Positions 11,265 to 22,450 of a stretch of DNA of 64,000 bases are shown piece after piece. Under the pieces are notes generated by a model, which did no database searches, was not told where the DNA came from, and was given only the letters and a program-made list of their open reading frames with translations. The translations under genes and the position numbers were made by a program. Source of the DNA: Fasciolopsis buskii. Taxonomy: Eukaryota; Platyhelminthes; Trematoda; Plagiorchiida; Fasciolidae. Position 1 is the first letter of the stretch; the number at the start of each line of letters is the position of its first letter. The stretch spans positions 1-64,000 of the forward strand of contig LUCM01007910.1 of the NCBI GenBank assembly GCA_008360955.1, given 5' to 3'.

Positions 11265-11560
11265 AATTCTTAGACATTTCGGCGGCCTTCCACTCTTGCG
11301 CTGTGTCACTGTTTATGGACGTGCACCATACATGAGAATCATACGTTGGTCTTCTAACGGCTGTACATCTGGTCGAGTTACGGCTTAAAGTCAGATTTTA
11401 CTGGCCTTTGCCATTTGCAACGGTGTGTGACAAAACTGTCAAAGAGCATGCTCTGCGAAATGCATAACTCCAGATAACACATGGTGAAGTTCAACTACCC
11501 TGGGAACAGAATATGGTGATGATATCGCCTTGCTGAACGCCAGTAAATAAGGAATTCAAC
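11265..11560 (+). pseudogene. RTE-like reverse transcriptase fragment
   Basis: On the plus strand the sequence reads TVEFLDISAAFHS around 11261-11300, which is RT motif A (FLDIxAAFDSV). About 200 bases further (11503-11545) it reads LGTEYGDDIALLNA, which is the catalytic box (LEYADDIALL). The two blocks are in the right order but in different frames with stops between, so this is a decayed RT fragment from the RTE-like family also present at 0.1-3.2 kb. It sits inside an intron, antisense to the EF-hand gene. Confidence 0.65.
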
Positions 11561-11806
11561 AGGTCTATGACCACTCGAAGATTGAGGTGTCAGCATGAGT
11601 TGTGTGATTCAAACATGCAAATTGCACAGAACCTCTGCCAGAATCGCAGAAACCAGTGTCTCTTCAGACAATTTGTGACCACCAGCTTTACACACATTGC
11701 AAACTTCGTAACAGCGACAGTTCGTGCTGCAGGTGAGAGCACATCGCGAATAGCAAGAGCCGAATCAGCTTCCACGAACCTGACATACGGTATATTTGTT
11801 GCTTAG

Positions 11807-14800
11807 AAACGCGGAAAAGGGAGAAGCCATTTGCCTTAGATTCGTCTCAAAAATCAGCAATCGATCCTGTTTCTCATTCCCATCAACTCGGACACAATAA
11901 CTTCGCTTATTAACCGAAACCAAATAGCTTATATTAGTCTTCCATGAGCAACACTCACCAATTGATTATTCTGTTGGCCAATTCAGTCCTTCGGTTTCCA
12001 TCGGCTTTCTCATGCGGTGTCTTCGCTTACCTTACCGATTGGTGTGATCAGCGGGAAGTCACCGCAACTGTGTTCATCTCTGGCCCGGATAATGGTTAGG
12101 ACAATTTATTACCCACTACCTTTACAGTTACGGCACCTGAATAAACCTCAAGAGAGAGCTTCACAATGCCACAATTCGTAGTCCTATTCCCCGCACCTGG
12201 GTGACTTGGTTCCTCTGCGTCGACTATGCCTGGAGCCTGACTGTGCTGGACTATTAATGTTTTCAAATCACTATCCTAGTTATATATATATATTTGTCCA
12301 TTCTCTACCTTTTTGTGCTTCTTTATTACGTTATGGAAATAGCTTCAAGAAGAAACGTGACCTGGCGTCGGGGTACTAAGTAATAAATTCCGCATTTGGC
12401 CTCATTTGGTGCTCCATGTTTTTCTCGGTTAGGACTGAAGAATTAATGATTGCCGTTGGTCAGACACCCTAGGTTAATATTCTTTTGACTGAAAAGGTTG
12501 TTTTAAGTCTCCTCCGTGGAATTATTGATATCCTGTTAGCAGCAGTCCACGGTTTTGAAGTTGCTAAAAGGTGTAAGATGGAGACGAGGAAATTTGATCC
12601 TTCTCCATTCGTTATTGTATTGCAGAACTGTAGGTTGCGCATTCAAATCGGACTATTTAAGAAGTAACTCGCGTTTTCTGATTTCGATAGTATTCAGTGC
12701 CATGAAAAATCACCAACTGTTCGTAACTTCGGTTGTCAATTCTTAATTGGACCTTCTGTTTACTTAGCAATCACCCCCTTTAAACTGGCATCACCGAGAG
12801 CACGCAAAGTAGGTTGCCGCAAGGATCATTTTGTTAGGGAATACATCTTATTTATAGCAATAACGAATGCTTATCCTGGCATTTGCGACTGCCAAAGATT
12901 TCATCAATTTCCTTAGTCATTATTTGATCGGCCCGCCATGCCTGTTAGATTTCAACCATATACAGTTAAAGTCGCCTTGCAGTAAAAGCCAAAAAGCTTA
13001 CGTTGATCGGTTAACACAGTTATTATATAGCTTATTCGGTTTCCCATCTCCGTTCTTACAGTCGAACGACGATTCGACTTTAGCTAGTAGCCGGAAGCTC
13101 ATGACCTCAGAGTTTCATTCTGTCAGTGCTGTCGAAACGCGCTTAAGATTTGGCGCGATCACACGGTTTTCGCTTACGCTGACAGGCTGCGATATGCACA
13201 CGCGAGAACAAAAGCAACCGATTAAATAGCTCGGTTTGGCTTTGGTACAGAAAAAGCAAGAGCACCATCTTCTCACACCAACCATGTTTGAGCACAGAAT
13301 ATGGATCAGCATAAACTCGACGAAGGAGGGGAAATGCGAGAAACAGTAAGGATAAAAAACTAGTGTAAGCCATTTCACATTCAACCTTCAGCTTAGTGCT
13401 TTGTTTGTTCAACGATACGTGTTACTGGAACCCCAGAACTAAAATTTTACTGTAAAGTAAATATGGAATGTAATTGTGGAAAAATTCACTAACACCAGTC
13501 CTCCCAAAATATAATTTCAGATTTAACAACATGCCGATCTGGACAACGCCACTTCTGTGTAACAACAAACGAGTACTAAGAGCATTTTCAGAAAATTCCT
13601 CATCCAGCGTCCACGCTCAAATCTTCACCTGCAAGGTGGTCTGTACTTATTATTAGCTGTCAGTTTTCTGTCTGTGCTGTTTGCTCCACAAGCCCTTAAC
13701 CCGAAGCTTTTAGATAACAAAAACACTTACGGCAGACTGAATCAGTCAATATATCTCAATTAGCGTCCAGAGAATCACGCTGGGGGCAACGAATTCACTA
13801 GAAAGCATTATTTTATCCGCTTCCATGGTAAGAAGTTCTCTATCTTCTCGGTCCTCTCACATGACGCAATATTTTTTTCATAATTCTTCTCTTACACTGA
13901 ACAGATTTCCAATCGACACCTATAGGCTACGACTGTGCCTCAAATGCAGTTTTGAGATGTAAAAAACATCTCCCTGAGAAATTTGAAATCAAGATAAGAT
14001 AAATGGCCGGAGTAAATCTAAAAGCCAGAATGCTCTGCATTCCAAATCACCCGGGAAACACACAGTAAGTCTTTTCCTTCCTCTGAAAAAGAAAAACAAA
14101 CCTGTCACCAACAGTTAAACATCTTGGCTTTATACTACCACGCAATCTACCAAGGTCAAGTCATCTTTTCATAGTTAAGAATCTTGTACTCCTTCCCCCA
14201 TTGAAATTGCTTCTAGTCCCCCACAGGATAATGTTGAATCCATAATGCTTTACAACTTCTTTCGTTGTACTATTGGAAAAGGATTCCTGCCTGCCGATGA
14301 GATCTACAAAACACAAACCAACATGCAGTGGGATATTCAAGATACGTTACAAAAATATCGTAGACAAACATCGTACTGTACATGAAAACCTCACCTCCAA
14401 AACACTAGCATATTCTCATCATCCCTTGCACACTGATCATGAAAAGCCTTACCTACGTCTTACACATGCTAGAAGTTCAAATTCCCGTGTGCTAATATAT
14501 CTGGTTAACGTAACCCTATTTTACCATACCCTGATCGTTTGCACATCGATCGGTCGAATGCCTCTGAAGAAATGCAAAACTGTTCGCTCATCTGAATTGA
14601 TTTCTGTATTGTCCATTCTGCGAGTTTACATTCACAGAAACGATGTAAAAGCCAAAAACCAACCAACCAGTGATGCGAATTATTCTCATTCAGTTCGCTC
14701 GTCATGCTTCGCACCGCTGCCGATTCATATCGAATGAAATGATTGTACGTTGTTTCTGTGGTTTTAAATAATGAAGTGGGAGTTGATCCTGCTTGGATAA

Positions 14801-17699
14801 TCATTTCAAAGATACTAATAACGATCAGCCAAAGTGTATTAATTTCTGACTTACTCGGTCGATGTGTCGCATGCATGATCGAAGGGTGTTCTCAACAAGT
14901 TTCAATAACACTGTTAAGTCTCTCATTTCCCCGCGATATTTTTCCAAAGTTGGCGGACAGTGAGACTGGGAACTGTTTTAAGCAAAATTATAAATGTACA
15001 CGGCATTCTGCAGAAAATAACTTTTCTAACTGCAAAAGCAATGCAGATGTCTTTCGGCCGTTTTTTTCGATGAGCACAGACTGTATATAAATTGGATCTT
15101 CAGTGTATATATATAGCAAATTTGAACACAGATCACATGCCATCGGAATCAAGGCGAAGGATGGAAACAACCAACGAGAAAGAGGAAAGTAAAAAAGTGT
15201 GTGGAGTTCATCACATTAGTTTTCCCACCCTCCATTTCCACTTCATTGATTATCCATCTGGATCTACGATTCCTCTGTGGGCTTGATAGTAACCAGTAGC
15301 CTAAATCGGAACTGAACTCACAGAGGAGTATCGGATACGCAAACCTGATGGCTAGCAATAAACGTAAGGCCGGCCGCGAGCTTCCAGCAATCTTTGTTTA
15401 TTCATCTACATACCAACCAACAGATATACACAAATATACGTCTATAAACATTTATGTATATATTACTTCGTCAAAAATCCAAACCAGAAAGCAAGGTTTG
15501 GTTCTAGTTTCAGATTCAGTTTTGCCCTATGTAAATCAATCATCAATAAGCTTTTGATTGCTAACTAGTGGTATCGGTTTCTCAAGAAGTGGAATGAATA
15601 GATAACAGAAAAAAGCAAGCAAATAGGAAAAGATTTGTATTTCATCACTGGAGAGATAAACATAGAGCTACCAGTAAGATTCTCTCACTGAACTCCACGA
15701 ACACTATGCAAATAACGGAGCACAAAAAACAGCCGCTTTCCTACAACTTTCAGCAACGGCCGTATATAGGACTAATGCAGTATAAACTCGCCCTCTGGTC
15801 TATAAACCGGTGTCAGATCGACTTTACATAGCCACAAATTGGTAAACCCCAATCGGTCTTCTGTATACGAGGCATTTCATTCGATATAAAGCCTTCCCCT
15901 GAGAAGAAACTGTATCATGAACAGATCTTCGGACTCCCCCTTGATTTGTATTCAGGTTGTCCAAAGTCAAGTCCTTAAATAGCATCTTGCACTGCGAGAG
16001 TGACAATACATTCTCACTATAGCTGTTGTATGATTGGGTTTGTCAAGGAATGTCACTAACTTGCTTGAGCTCTCACTCAAGAACATAAAATCGTCCGGAT
16101 ATTCTAAGTCAAAAAGTTAGTATATAAACGAAGGTCAATGTCCCGTTCTCACTTGAAAACATTTCCACAACTATATGAATGTTACCTAGAAAACACGTAA
16201 AAGTGGGCGACCAGAAGAAACACCATTTCTCGCTTTGAGCATGAGTGAAACATCGGCGTAAGCACAAATTCGTACTGAACAGTCATCATGACTCCCATAC
16301 AAATGAAGATGAACGTATATTTATATTTATGGGTATTTCATCAGTTACATTTTGCTGGACTTCAAGTAAATCATTTCAATCGTGGCCATTGGATTTATTG
16401 ATCTACGTCATGGAAAAAAACCCTTAACGTCAAACAACTTACGCGTCGAATGTACTTTTCGTTAAGACTTTGGAAACACCAGATCTGAAGGGCATGAGAA
16501 TCAGTGATAAGTAAAAAAACGAATGAAGAACATCGGGCATTCGAAAGAGTTTTCCCATAACTAAGTCCAGCTCCCTCCTACTACAATGGATTCAAAATGG
16601 CTTGTATCTAAAACAGGTTATGTAACTTTAAACTCAGATTTATCTCAATTCATTGTATCAAACAGGGGTTTTGTTATTTTTCAAATTTCTATGTGGCATG
16701 AAGACTCGAAAATGTGAGGGATTAAGACTAACATTATCGATGCAATAAACGAGTAGCTTCAGTGAAACGATACCAATCTTGATAAACTCCCAAAAATCCC
16801 CTTATAAAAAGATCTTATAAGTTTCAGACTTCAGTCCAGGAATCACATGGCTTTCAAGATCGTTTTCCAACCATTTCAGGCGGTTCTTTTAGGTCGATAA
16901 CTGGCCATCTTTTCTCATTGACCAGCATATATCTCCCTAATGGGCATAAACAACCGATGTTTGCCAGATAATTTCATTCAGAACCTCTTGATTTTTTGTG
17001 ACATAAAAACTCCCTTTTCGAGGTTATCTTAGGGGCTTCGGTGCAAAACGGGTAACAGATAGCTAACACGACTAAAAGTCAGCATTAATTAGAGCTGTTC
17101 CGATTCGTTCACTCCTTCGGGTCATCGTCCGCAGTTTTCTCTGGGTTGGTCAAAACTGATTTGAAGGAAAATAGTCAAGAATCAATTTTCATCTAAATTT
17201 TAACTATGATTTAACTGAGCAAGTGACAGGCGCAACATTCATCAGCTGCCGCAATTCATAGATGGTACGGAATTGATATCTTCAGTTACGCGGCCCCATA
17301 AATTTTTTGCTAGCATGAAAATAAAGTCGCACAGTGGGGGTCTTCGTGTCTGTATTTTACAACAACCTTTGGTTCAAACTAAAATACGGTTTCTGTGATT
17401 CCCGTGGCTAATTCGTGAAAACTTTTTACAAAGTTACCATTTGTCCTTCAATTTGAAAGCATATTCTATTCCATGTTATATCGTGAATTAAGTACATCCA
17501 TTATCAACTAAGTGAAGTTAGAACACTGGAGCGAAACTTTGTCAATAACAAGACTGAATATCTAGCCAACACTTTTTCAGATGTTTTCAAACTCTCCTGT
17601 TTTTAAATCATCATTATATTATGAATGTGTCGAATCCGGTCAGTTTTGACATCAAACGTATGACGGAAAATAATAAAAACAGCGTACAATAAGACTCAC
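11807..17699. other. intron, no gene seen
   Basis: Nearly 6 kb of AT-rich sequence within the long intron of the EF-hand gene. Several open frames of 60-150 codons exist on both strands, but none shows a recognisable domain, splice pattern or codon-use bias that would support a gene. Confidence 0.45.
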
Positions 17700-17873
17700 G
17701 GGTGGTTAAAGGCATCAACGAAAGAGTGCCAGTTGATAACATGTGGTTCGACATATTGCAAATGTTTCTTTAAATTTTCCCACTGCACATCCGTCATGTT
17801 GAAATCAATCGTTTCGTTTACAATACGTCTAAACTTCTCTTCGTTTATGGTTTTTCGCTCATCCCCGTTTTCA
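17700..17873 (-). CDS. EF-hand protein gene, exon 7 of those found
   Basis: Minus-strand exon with acceptor CCAAACAG|T and donor CCC|GTGAGT. It begins with the last base of a split codon (AG+T, Ser) and ends with two bases (CC), both fitting the neighbours. It encodes SENGDERKTINEEKFRRIV followed by FNMTDVQWENLKKHL and NWHSFVDAFNHP. The first part is a degenerate EF-hand loop (Asn and Asp at spaced positions, Ile, then a helix). The last part, xINWHSFVDAF, is the second half of another EF-hand, where a short beta residue is followed by FxxAF. The EF-hand pair is typical of multi-EF-hand scaffold proteins. Confidence 0.75.
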
Positions 17874-18165
17874 CTGTTTGGGACAGAAAGCAAATTAAAC
17901 TGAATTTGATAATTTTATTCAGAAGTAAAAATTTCATTACTTGGATAGGCAGGATAAGTAATTCATCCGAACAAAAATCTGCACTTTTAAAATGAAGGTG
18001 AAGAATGCTAATATAGTAGCTTTGACGATAACCATTACCGTTCTTTGTGGAACTTGCCATTAAACGGTACTTTTTTCAATGAAAACTTTAACTTTGGATG
18101 GAAAATTCTATTTCATATACAGATGGCATATAAGGCACTTACTGAGTGGATTTACACGAGCTTAC

Positions 18166-18279
18166 CTTAACAAATTCCGGAATTTGATATAACTCCCGTG
18201 TAGAATTTTCACAAATTCTTCTTCTATTTCAGCCGGCGTCAAGTATTCAGTTTTGGTTTCGCCAAAAGTTATGGCCTTT
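18166..18279 (-). CDS. EF-hand protein gene, exon 6 of those found
   Basis: A short minus-strand exon between acceptor CTTCCAG|A and donor AAG|GTAAGC. The one-base entry completes AA+A (Lys) and it leaves two bases (AG), keeping frame with both neighbours. It encodes KAITFGETKTEYLTPAEIEE, then EFVKILHGSYIKFRNLL, which is an entering helix for the EF-hand that continues in the next exon. It is too short to be noticed without the phase argument. Confidence 0.7.
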
Positions 18280-18746
18280 CTGGAAGCGATTCGAAGTTAA
18301 CTTTATACTTAGTGATTAGGCAAAACAGTTCAATTGCCATGATGTATTGAACAACGGTTCTCGTTATCCGTTATTCATGAACAGCAGTGTCTTAGTAATC
18401 TTACCTCGTTTTTCTCTTCGCACTCATCCACACTAACCTTAGCAGCGTTTCAATTAGGTTTTAGTTTTCTAGTTACGTTATACTGTTATCTAAAATGATC
18501 AACTAGTTATCAGCAGATGATATTTAATACTTTCTAGGATTCTCGTTAGCCTGTTGGACGTCCTAAATCAGATCTCATATTTTTCTCTCCTAGAAACTAC
18601 TTGGCATAATATATTGGTTGTATAACATTCACTAAAACTCGCCTTTTCTGATCAGTTCAAGGTCATTTACCTGAATTTCAAATAAGTTTAGGAGTAATAT
18701 TTTAGTGAATCTTATAAAGGTATAAAATCTTTTACCTCAAACTCAC

Positions 18747-19084
18747 TTGGCAGCTAAATTTTTCATGACCTGTCTTGCTCGTGATCCTTTAGCTCGGTTC
18801 TGGTAGAAAGACAACAATCGCTTGTAAGGAACCAGTCCTGGGCGTATATTTGCATGTTCCTTTGCCTCGGAGCTCGTTTTCGGTGGCTTGTCTCGACCAA
18901 TCCCCCATCCAGTAGCTTCAGAAGAACTGAGAATACCGCGCAAGAATGTGGTCAGACCCGAGGCATTCACTGGTAGACCATATTCCCTCAGAACACCTAA
19001 ACAGTCGGTCTCGCGAACTCTGTTTTCGTGTTTCGGATCTTGTCTTTTAAAAGCCACTAACATTGACTGATAAGGATTCTCTAG
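18747..19084 (-). CDS. EF-hand protein gene, exon 5 of those found
   Basis: Minus-strand exon with a good acceptor (TTTTCTGCAG|C) and donor (CCAA|GTGAGT). It starts between codons and ends with two bases of a split Lys codon. Its 112 codons begin LENPYQSMLVAFKRQDPKH. AFKRQDPKHENRVRETDCL is an EF-hand whose loop has lost most acidic ligands, and LREYGLPVNASGLTTFLRGI is the helix pair after it. Further on, VPYKRLLSFYQNRAKGSR is another EF-hand-like exit helix. A Lys/Glu-rich linker (KPPKTSSEAKEHANIR) separates the two parts. Confidence 0.75.
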
Positions 19085-19749
19085 CTGCAGAAAAGTTTAT
19101 CGTTTTATTAGAAATGATGTGAGATATGACTGAAGTCATTTCAGTGCATGGAAAACACTCCAATTGTAGCAGACTCTCAGAGGAAGAAACAAGATTTCAT
19201 ATGACTACTTCGTGTTATCACAAAATACTCCTTAAAAGTGGATCATTAGACTACTTCTGTACTCACTAAAAGTGATTTCCCAGCGGTTTTTTGCCTCAAT
19301 GTCGAAACCAATTTTAAGGTACAGCAATTCAACAAGAGTTTAGCGGTGGAATTATTACGCAACGTATACGAATCCCTATCATACTTCTGCATATATATAA
19401 GGCCAAAGTTGCACAGATATTTTCTTCTGACATCTCACGTTGAGAGTTTACAGGTATGGGTCGCTCAAAACTGTGATAATGTGGCGACGGATGGGCGTGT
19501 CATGGCTTCATCACATATGTTAAAGTAATGAAACAGTAACCTGATGGATAGTGTTTCGAACGGAAATGATCACTGAACGAAGGTGGACTCGGTAAAGACC
19601 TAAGGGAATGTGTTTGGGTGCTATTACACACTGCAATCATTAGTGAAGCTATTCAAAAATACTCCATCCAAAAGACACTGCGGATATCAAAAGAAAAGTC
19701 AAATAATTTCTAGAACGAGATGCGGAAAAGAAATTTGTATGCACATTAC

Positions 19750-20013
19750 CTTATATCTTAGGCACATCATTACATCAAAAAATTTTGGATTGTGTTCTTC
19801 TAACATTTTGAGTCGTCTAGAATATCGGTCGCCGCAACCGAACAACGGGAAATTAGCACCCCCTGGTGCCTGAGGCCGCCAGTCACGTGGTTCCGTGAGA
19901 GGAAACGATACACCACCCGCAGAAGGCAGTTCGGTTGTCAACCTGTATTTTCCTGTGTTTTCATCGCCAACACTTGAATTGTTTAACTTAAATTGTAGCC
20001 ACTTCTTCCCTTC
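19750..20013 (-). CDS. EF-hand protein gene, exon 4 of those found (original orientation)
   Basis: Minus-strand exon with acceptor TTATCAACAG|G and donor AAG|GTAATG. It is 88 codons, starting and ending between codons, so it fits the exons on both sides. It begins EGKKWLQFKLNNSSVGDENT and contains a Pro/Gly-rich block, FPLTEPRDWRPQAPGGANF, then LKMLEEHNPKFFDVMM. I do not recognise this module as an EF-hand; it may be the linker between EF-hand groups. The whole exon lies in the left arm of palindrome 1, and an exact mirror copy is at 20476-20739 on the plus strand. This copy has the orientation and spacing of the rest of the gene, so I take it as the real one. Confidence 0.75.
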
Positions 20014-20102
20014 CTGTTGATAAAATTAAACAGTGATAAAATCTTAATAACTGCAGGTGGTTTCAGGTAACTGGTGAAAACCTATATAAAACATTTACTA
20101 CA

Positions 20103-20114
20103 TATGTATTTGAG
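20103..20114 (+). repeat. left copy of a 12-bp direct repeat, candidate target-site duplication
   Basis: TATGTATTTGAG stands directly before the Penelope-derived inner part of palindrome 1. The same 12 bases occur at 22844-22855, directly after the right end of palindrome 2. Matching flanks on the outer borders are what an insertion leaves behind. The last bases (GAG) also occur in the element, so the exact border is uncertain by two or three bases. Confidence 0.7.
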
Positions 20115-20227
20115 AAAACACAAGTTGGCGAACAAGCTCGTTTTCAGTGATTCGTACTCATGCCATTACATCACTATATATATCTTGACAAAATATTTTC
20201 ACTATAGGAAGGATTGGATTAGTCATT

Positions 20228-20261
20228 AACACCACAAATCCCTTCCCCACCCATATTTGTA
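20228..20261. other. 34-base spacer of palindrome 1
   Basis: The unpaired centre of the inverted repeat. It contains CACCACAAATCCCTTCCCCA, which closely matches the 3' untranslated end of the Penelope-like element at about 38.55-38.57 kb, so it is element sequence and not a sequencing adapter. The spacer of palindrome 2 is the same sequence in the opposite orientation and somewhat shorter. Confidence 0.85.
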
Positions 20262-20876
20262 AATGACTAATCCAATCCTTCCTATAGTGAAAATATTTTG
20301 TCAAGATATATATAGTGATGTAATGGCATGAGTACGAATCACTGAAAACGAGCTTGTTCGCCAACTTGTGTTTTCTCAAATACATATGTAGTAAATGTTT
20401 TATATAGGTTTTCACCAGTTACCTGAAACCACCTGCAGTTATTAAGATTTTATCACTGTTTAATTTTATCAACAGGAAGGGAAGAAGTGGCTACAATTTA
20501 AGTTAAACAATTCAAGTGTTGGCGATGAAAACACAGGAAAATACAGGTTGACAACCGAACTGCCTTCTGCGGGTGGTGTATCGTTTCCTCTCACGGAACC
20601 ACGTGACTGGCGGCCTCAGGCACCAGGGGGTGCTAATTTCCCGTTGTTCGGTTGCGGCGACCGATATTCTAGACGACTCAAAATGTTAGAAGAACACAAT
20701 CCAAAATTTTTTGATGTAATGATGTGCCTAAGATATAAGGTAATGTGCATACAAATTTCTTTTCCGCATCTCGTTCTAGAAATTATTTGACTTTTCTTTT
20801 GATATCCGCAGTGTCTTTTGGATGGAGTATTTTTGAATAGCTTCACTAATGATTGCAGTGTGTAATAGCACCCAAA
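20262..20876 (+). repeat. right arm of the 615-bp inverted repeat, ends at an N gap
   Basis: The mirror copy of 19613-20227. It ends precisely where a run of ten N begins (20877). An arm that stops exactly at a gap suggests the true extent is unknown, or that the mirror copy is an assembly by-product. Confidence 0.95.
20476..20739 (+). pseudogene. inverted duplicate of EF-hand gene exon 4
   Basis: Exact reverse-complement copy of the exon at 19750-20013, including its splice borders (CAACAG before, GTAATG after). On the plus strand it cannot be joined to the other exons, which are all on the minus strand. Perfect identity means the copy is either very recent or a product of assembly. Confidence 0.85.
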
Positions 20877-20886
20877 NNNNNNNNNN
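20877..20886. other. assembly gap (10 N)
   Basis: Ten undetermined bases. To the left is the end of palindrome 1, to the right a broken tRNA-Lys fragment. The fixed small size suggests a gap of unknown length. Confidence 0.99.
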
Positions 20887-20931
20887 GAGATGAAAAGTCT
20901 GATTTGCTCTACCGACCTGCACTATCCGGGC
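20887..20931 (-). pseudogene. 5' part of tRNA-Lys(UUU), cut off by the gap
   Basis: On the minus strand this reads GCCCGGATAG, a D-arm with GGTCGGTAGAGCA, then CAGACTTTTCATC. That is the 5' two thirds of tRNA-Lys with a TTT anticodon, with small insertions and one base change after the anticodon. The 3' part is missing because the gap begins. The 5' flank (20932-21040) matches the flank of the second copy at 22354-22440. Confidence 0.75.
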
Positions 20932-21290
20932 CTAGTAAGGGATAACTCGACCAACAGCACTAACCTAGCATCTTACTATTCAGCTAACTTATCCACAACC
21001 ATTTCAGCCACTTCGAAAAATCATACACAAAACACTACATACTCCGCAAAGCACATACGCACAACAAAAGTCGAACGGCAAACACTACTGGCACACAGTG
21101 GCACACACTGGCAACCACTGGCACATCACTGGCACCACTGGCACACTGTCGCTCGTGGACGATTCCGATGGTGTACGTCTAATTGGCCGTATGGAACTGT
21201 CGTTCGACATTGGTCAAATGCGAGTTGGTGGTTGTTTTCTTCTCATGCATACGACCGACGAGTGAGTTGGTATGAGTGTGCAACGTAGGG
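20932..21290. other. tRNA-Lys flank and a TGGCAC-type minisatellite
   Basis: 20932-21040 is the 5' flanking sequence shared with the second tRNA-Lys copy. Around 21086-21148 the unit CACTGGCA/CCACTGGCAC is repeated about seven times with irregular spacing. No credible gene was found. Confidence 0.6.
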
Positions 21291-21299
21291 AAGTCTGGA

Positions 21300-22260
21300 A
21301 GGTGACGTGGGAGTTCGATCTTTAGGTTGGAAGATCAAGTTTCGATGGTGATGATTGTGGTGGTTGATGTTAGATATTTAGATATTAGATGTTTGATGTT
21401 TGACATGGTTGCTTTGATGTTGGTGATTGAATGTTTGGTGGTGATGGTGATGGTTGATGCTTGATGCGTTGATTGGTTGATGGTTGATTGGTTCGCATGT
21501 TTGGGCGTTTTGATGGTTTATTAGTGGTTGGTTTAGTTTGAGTTTTTTAGTGTGTATGATTAATGTGGATGTTGGAGGTTGGGAATTGGGATTGTTGGAT
21601 GTAGGATTGGGATGTTGGATGTTGCGATGTAGAAGTTGGATGTTGGATGTCTGGATGTTGGATGTTGGTGGGGTGGTGGATGATGAAGAGGATGGGAGAT
21701 TGGGGATGGCGGAGCCGGAGTTCGGGTAAGGGAGTGTGGGGAATCGGGAGTGGAGTGTGGAGTGATGTGACGGGGGTTGCCGGGCGGGAGCGAGGGATGA
21801 GGCAATGAGTGGATAGTGTGGTTGGTGGGTGGATGGGAACGTGATGCACGTGAGTGGTGGCGGAGTGGTGGGGTGTGTGGTGGTGGAGTGTGGTGGTGTG
21901 GTGTGGGGTGGGTGGTGTGAGTGGTGGGCGGGTGGTGTGGATGGTGATGTGGGTGAGTGTGTATAGAGTATAGAGTAGAGAGAGATGGGTTGGTTAATGG
22001 TGTGAATGGTAGTCTCGTGTTGGTTGGGTGGTTTGGGTTGTGGTGGTGTTGTTGTGTTTGTTGGTGGTGTGGTTTGGTGGTGTGGTGTATGTTTGGTGAT
22101 GGGTGTGGTTTGGGTGTGTGGTGTGTGTGGTTTGCTGTTTGTTTTGTGTTTGGGTTTGTTTTTTGTTCTTGATCACAGAATGTTTGTTATTTGACTTATG
22201 TGCGTTAAGTGGATTGTTGTTTTTTATTGGGTGTGTATTTTGTGAATTTGATTTATGGTT
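21300..22260. other. tract extremely rich in G and T on the plus strand
   Basis: Almost 1 kb in which the plus strand is dominated by G and T, with units such as GATGTTGGATGTT, GGTGGTG and TGGTTGG, and very little C. Open frames here are low-complexity artefacts (Trp/Gly/Val-rich on one strand, His/Pro/Thr-rich on the other). It differs sharply from everything else in the window and lies between two damaged tRNA-Lys copies. Confidence 0.8.
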
Positions 22261-22284
22261 GGTTATGATATGGTGAATGTAGGA

Positions 22285-22353
22285 CGCCGAACAGGGCTCG
22301 AACCCTGACCCTCAGATTAAAAGTCTGATATCTCTACCGATGAGCATCCGGGC
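22285..22353 (-). tRNA. tRNA-Lys(UUU), degenerate copy
   Basis: On the minus strand it begins GCCCGGAT and has D-loop GGTAGAG, anticodon stem-loop CAGACTTTTAATCTG with anticodon TTT, T arm GGTTCGAGCCC and a 3' acceptor strand TTCGGCG. The usual metazoan tRNA-Lys is 73 nt; this is about 69 nt. Single bases are missing in the linker before the D stem, in the D loop, in the variable region and in the acceptor stem (TTCGG-CG for TTCGGGCG). The pattern of scattered one-base losses fits low-accuracy sequence as well as a pseudogene. Confidence 0.7.
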
Positions 22354-22450
22354 CTAGTTAGGCGTAACTCGACCAAGCACTACACCTAGCATTACTTTCA
22401 CTAACTATCCCACACATCCAGCCACTTTCGAAATCATACACAAATCTCTT

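Larger units (their letters stand above)
19613..20227 (+). repeat. left arm of a 615-bp perfect inverted repeat (palindrome 1)
   Basis: Every stretch I compared here is the exact reverse complement of 20262-20876; paired coordinates sum to 40489. The arm contains unique host sequence (intron and the whole exon at 19750-20013) as its outer part. Its inner part, about 20113-20227, is the end of a Penelope-like element also seen at 22.5-22.85 kb and 38.5-39.9 kb. Confidence 0.95.

Noticed and set aside
14273..14737. A 154-codon plus-strand open frame in the long intron
   Set aside because: No recognisable domain, no splice partner, codon use not distinct from the surrounding AT-rich sequence, and an overlapping antisense frame of similar length.
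20228..20261. Long-read adapter as the centre of palindrome 1
   Set aside because: The spacer matches PLE 3' sequence near 38.55 kb and recurs in palindrome 2, so it is genomic.
20548..20790. A second functional copy of the EF-hand exon on the plus strand
   Set aside because: It is the mirror of the minus-strand exon in the inverted repeat and cannot be spliced to the other exons.
21538..22194. Several open frames in the G/T-rich tract (Trp/Gly/Val-rich and His/Pro/Thr-rich proteins)
   Set aside because: They mirror each other on both strands and follow from low-complexity composition; no start context, splice signal or domain.
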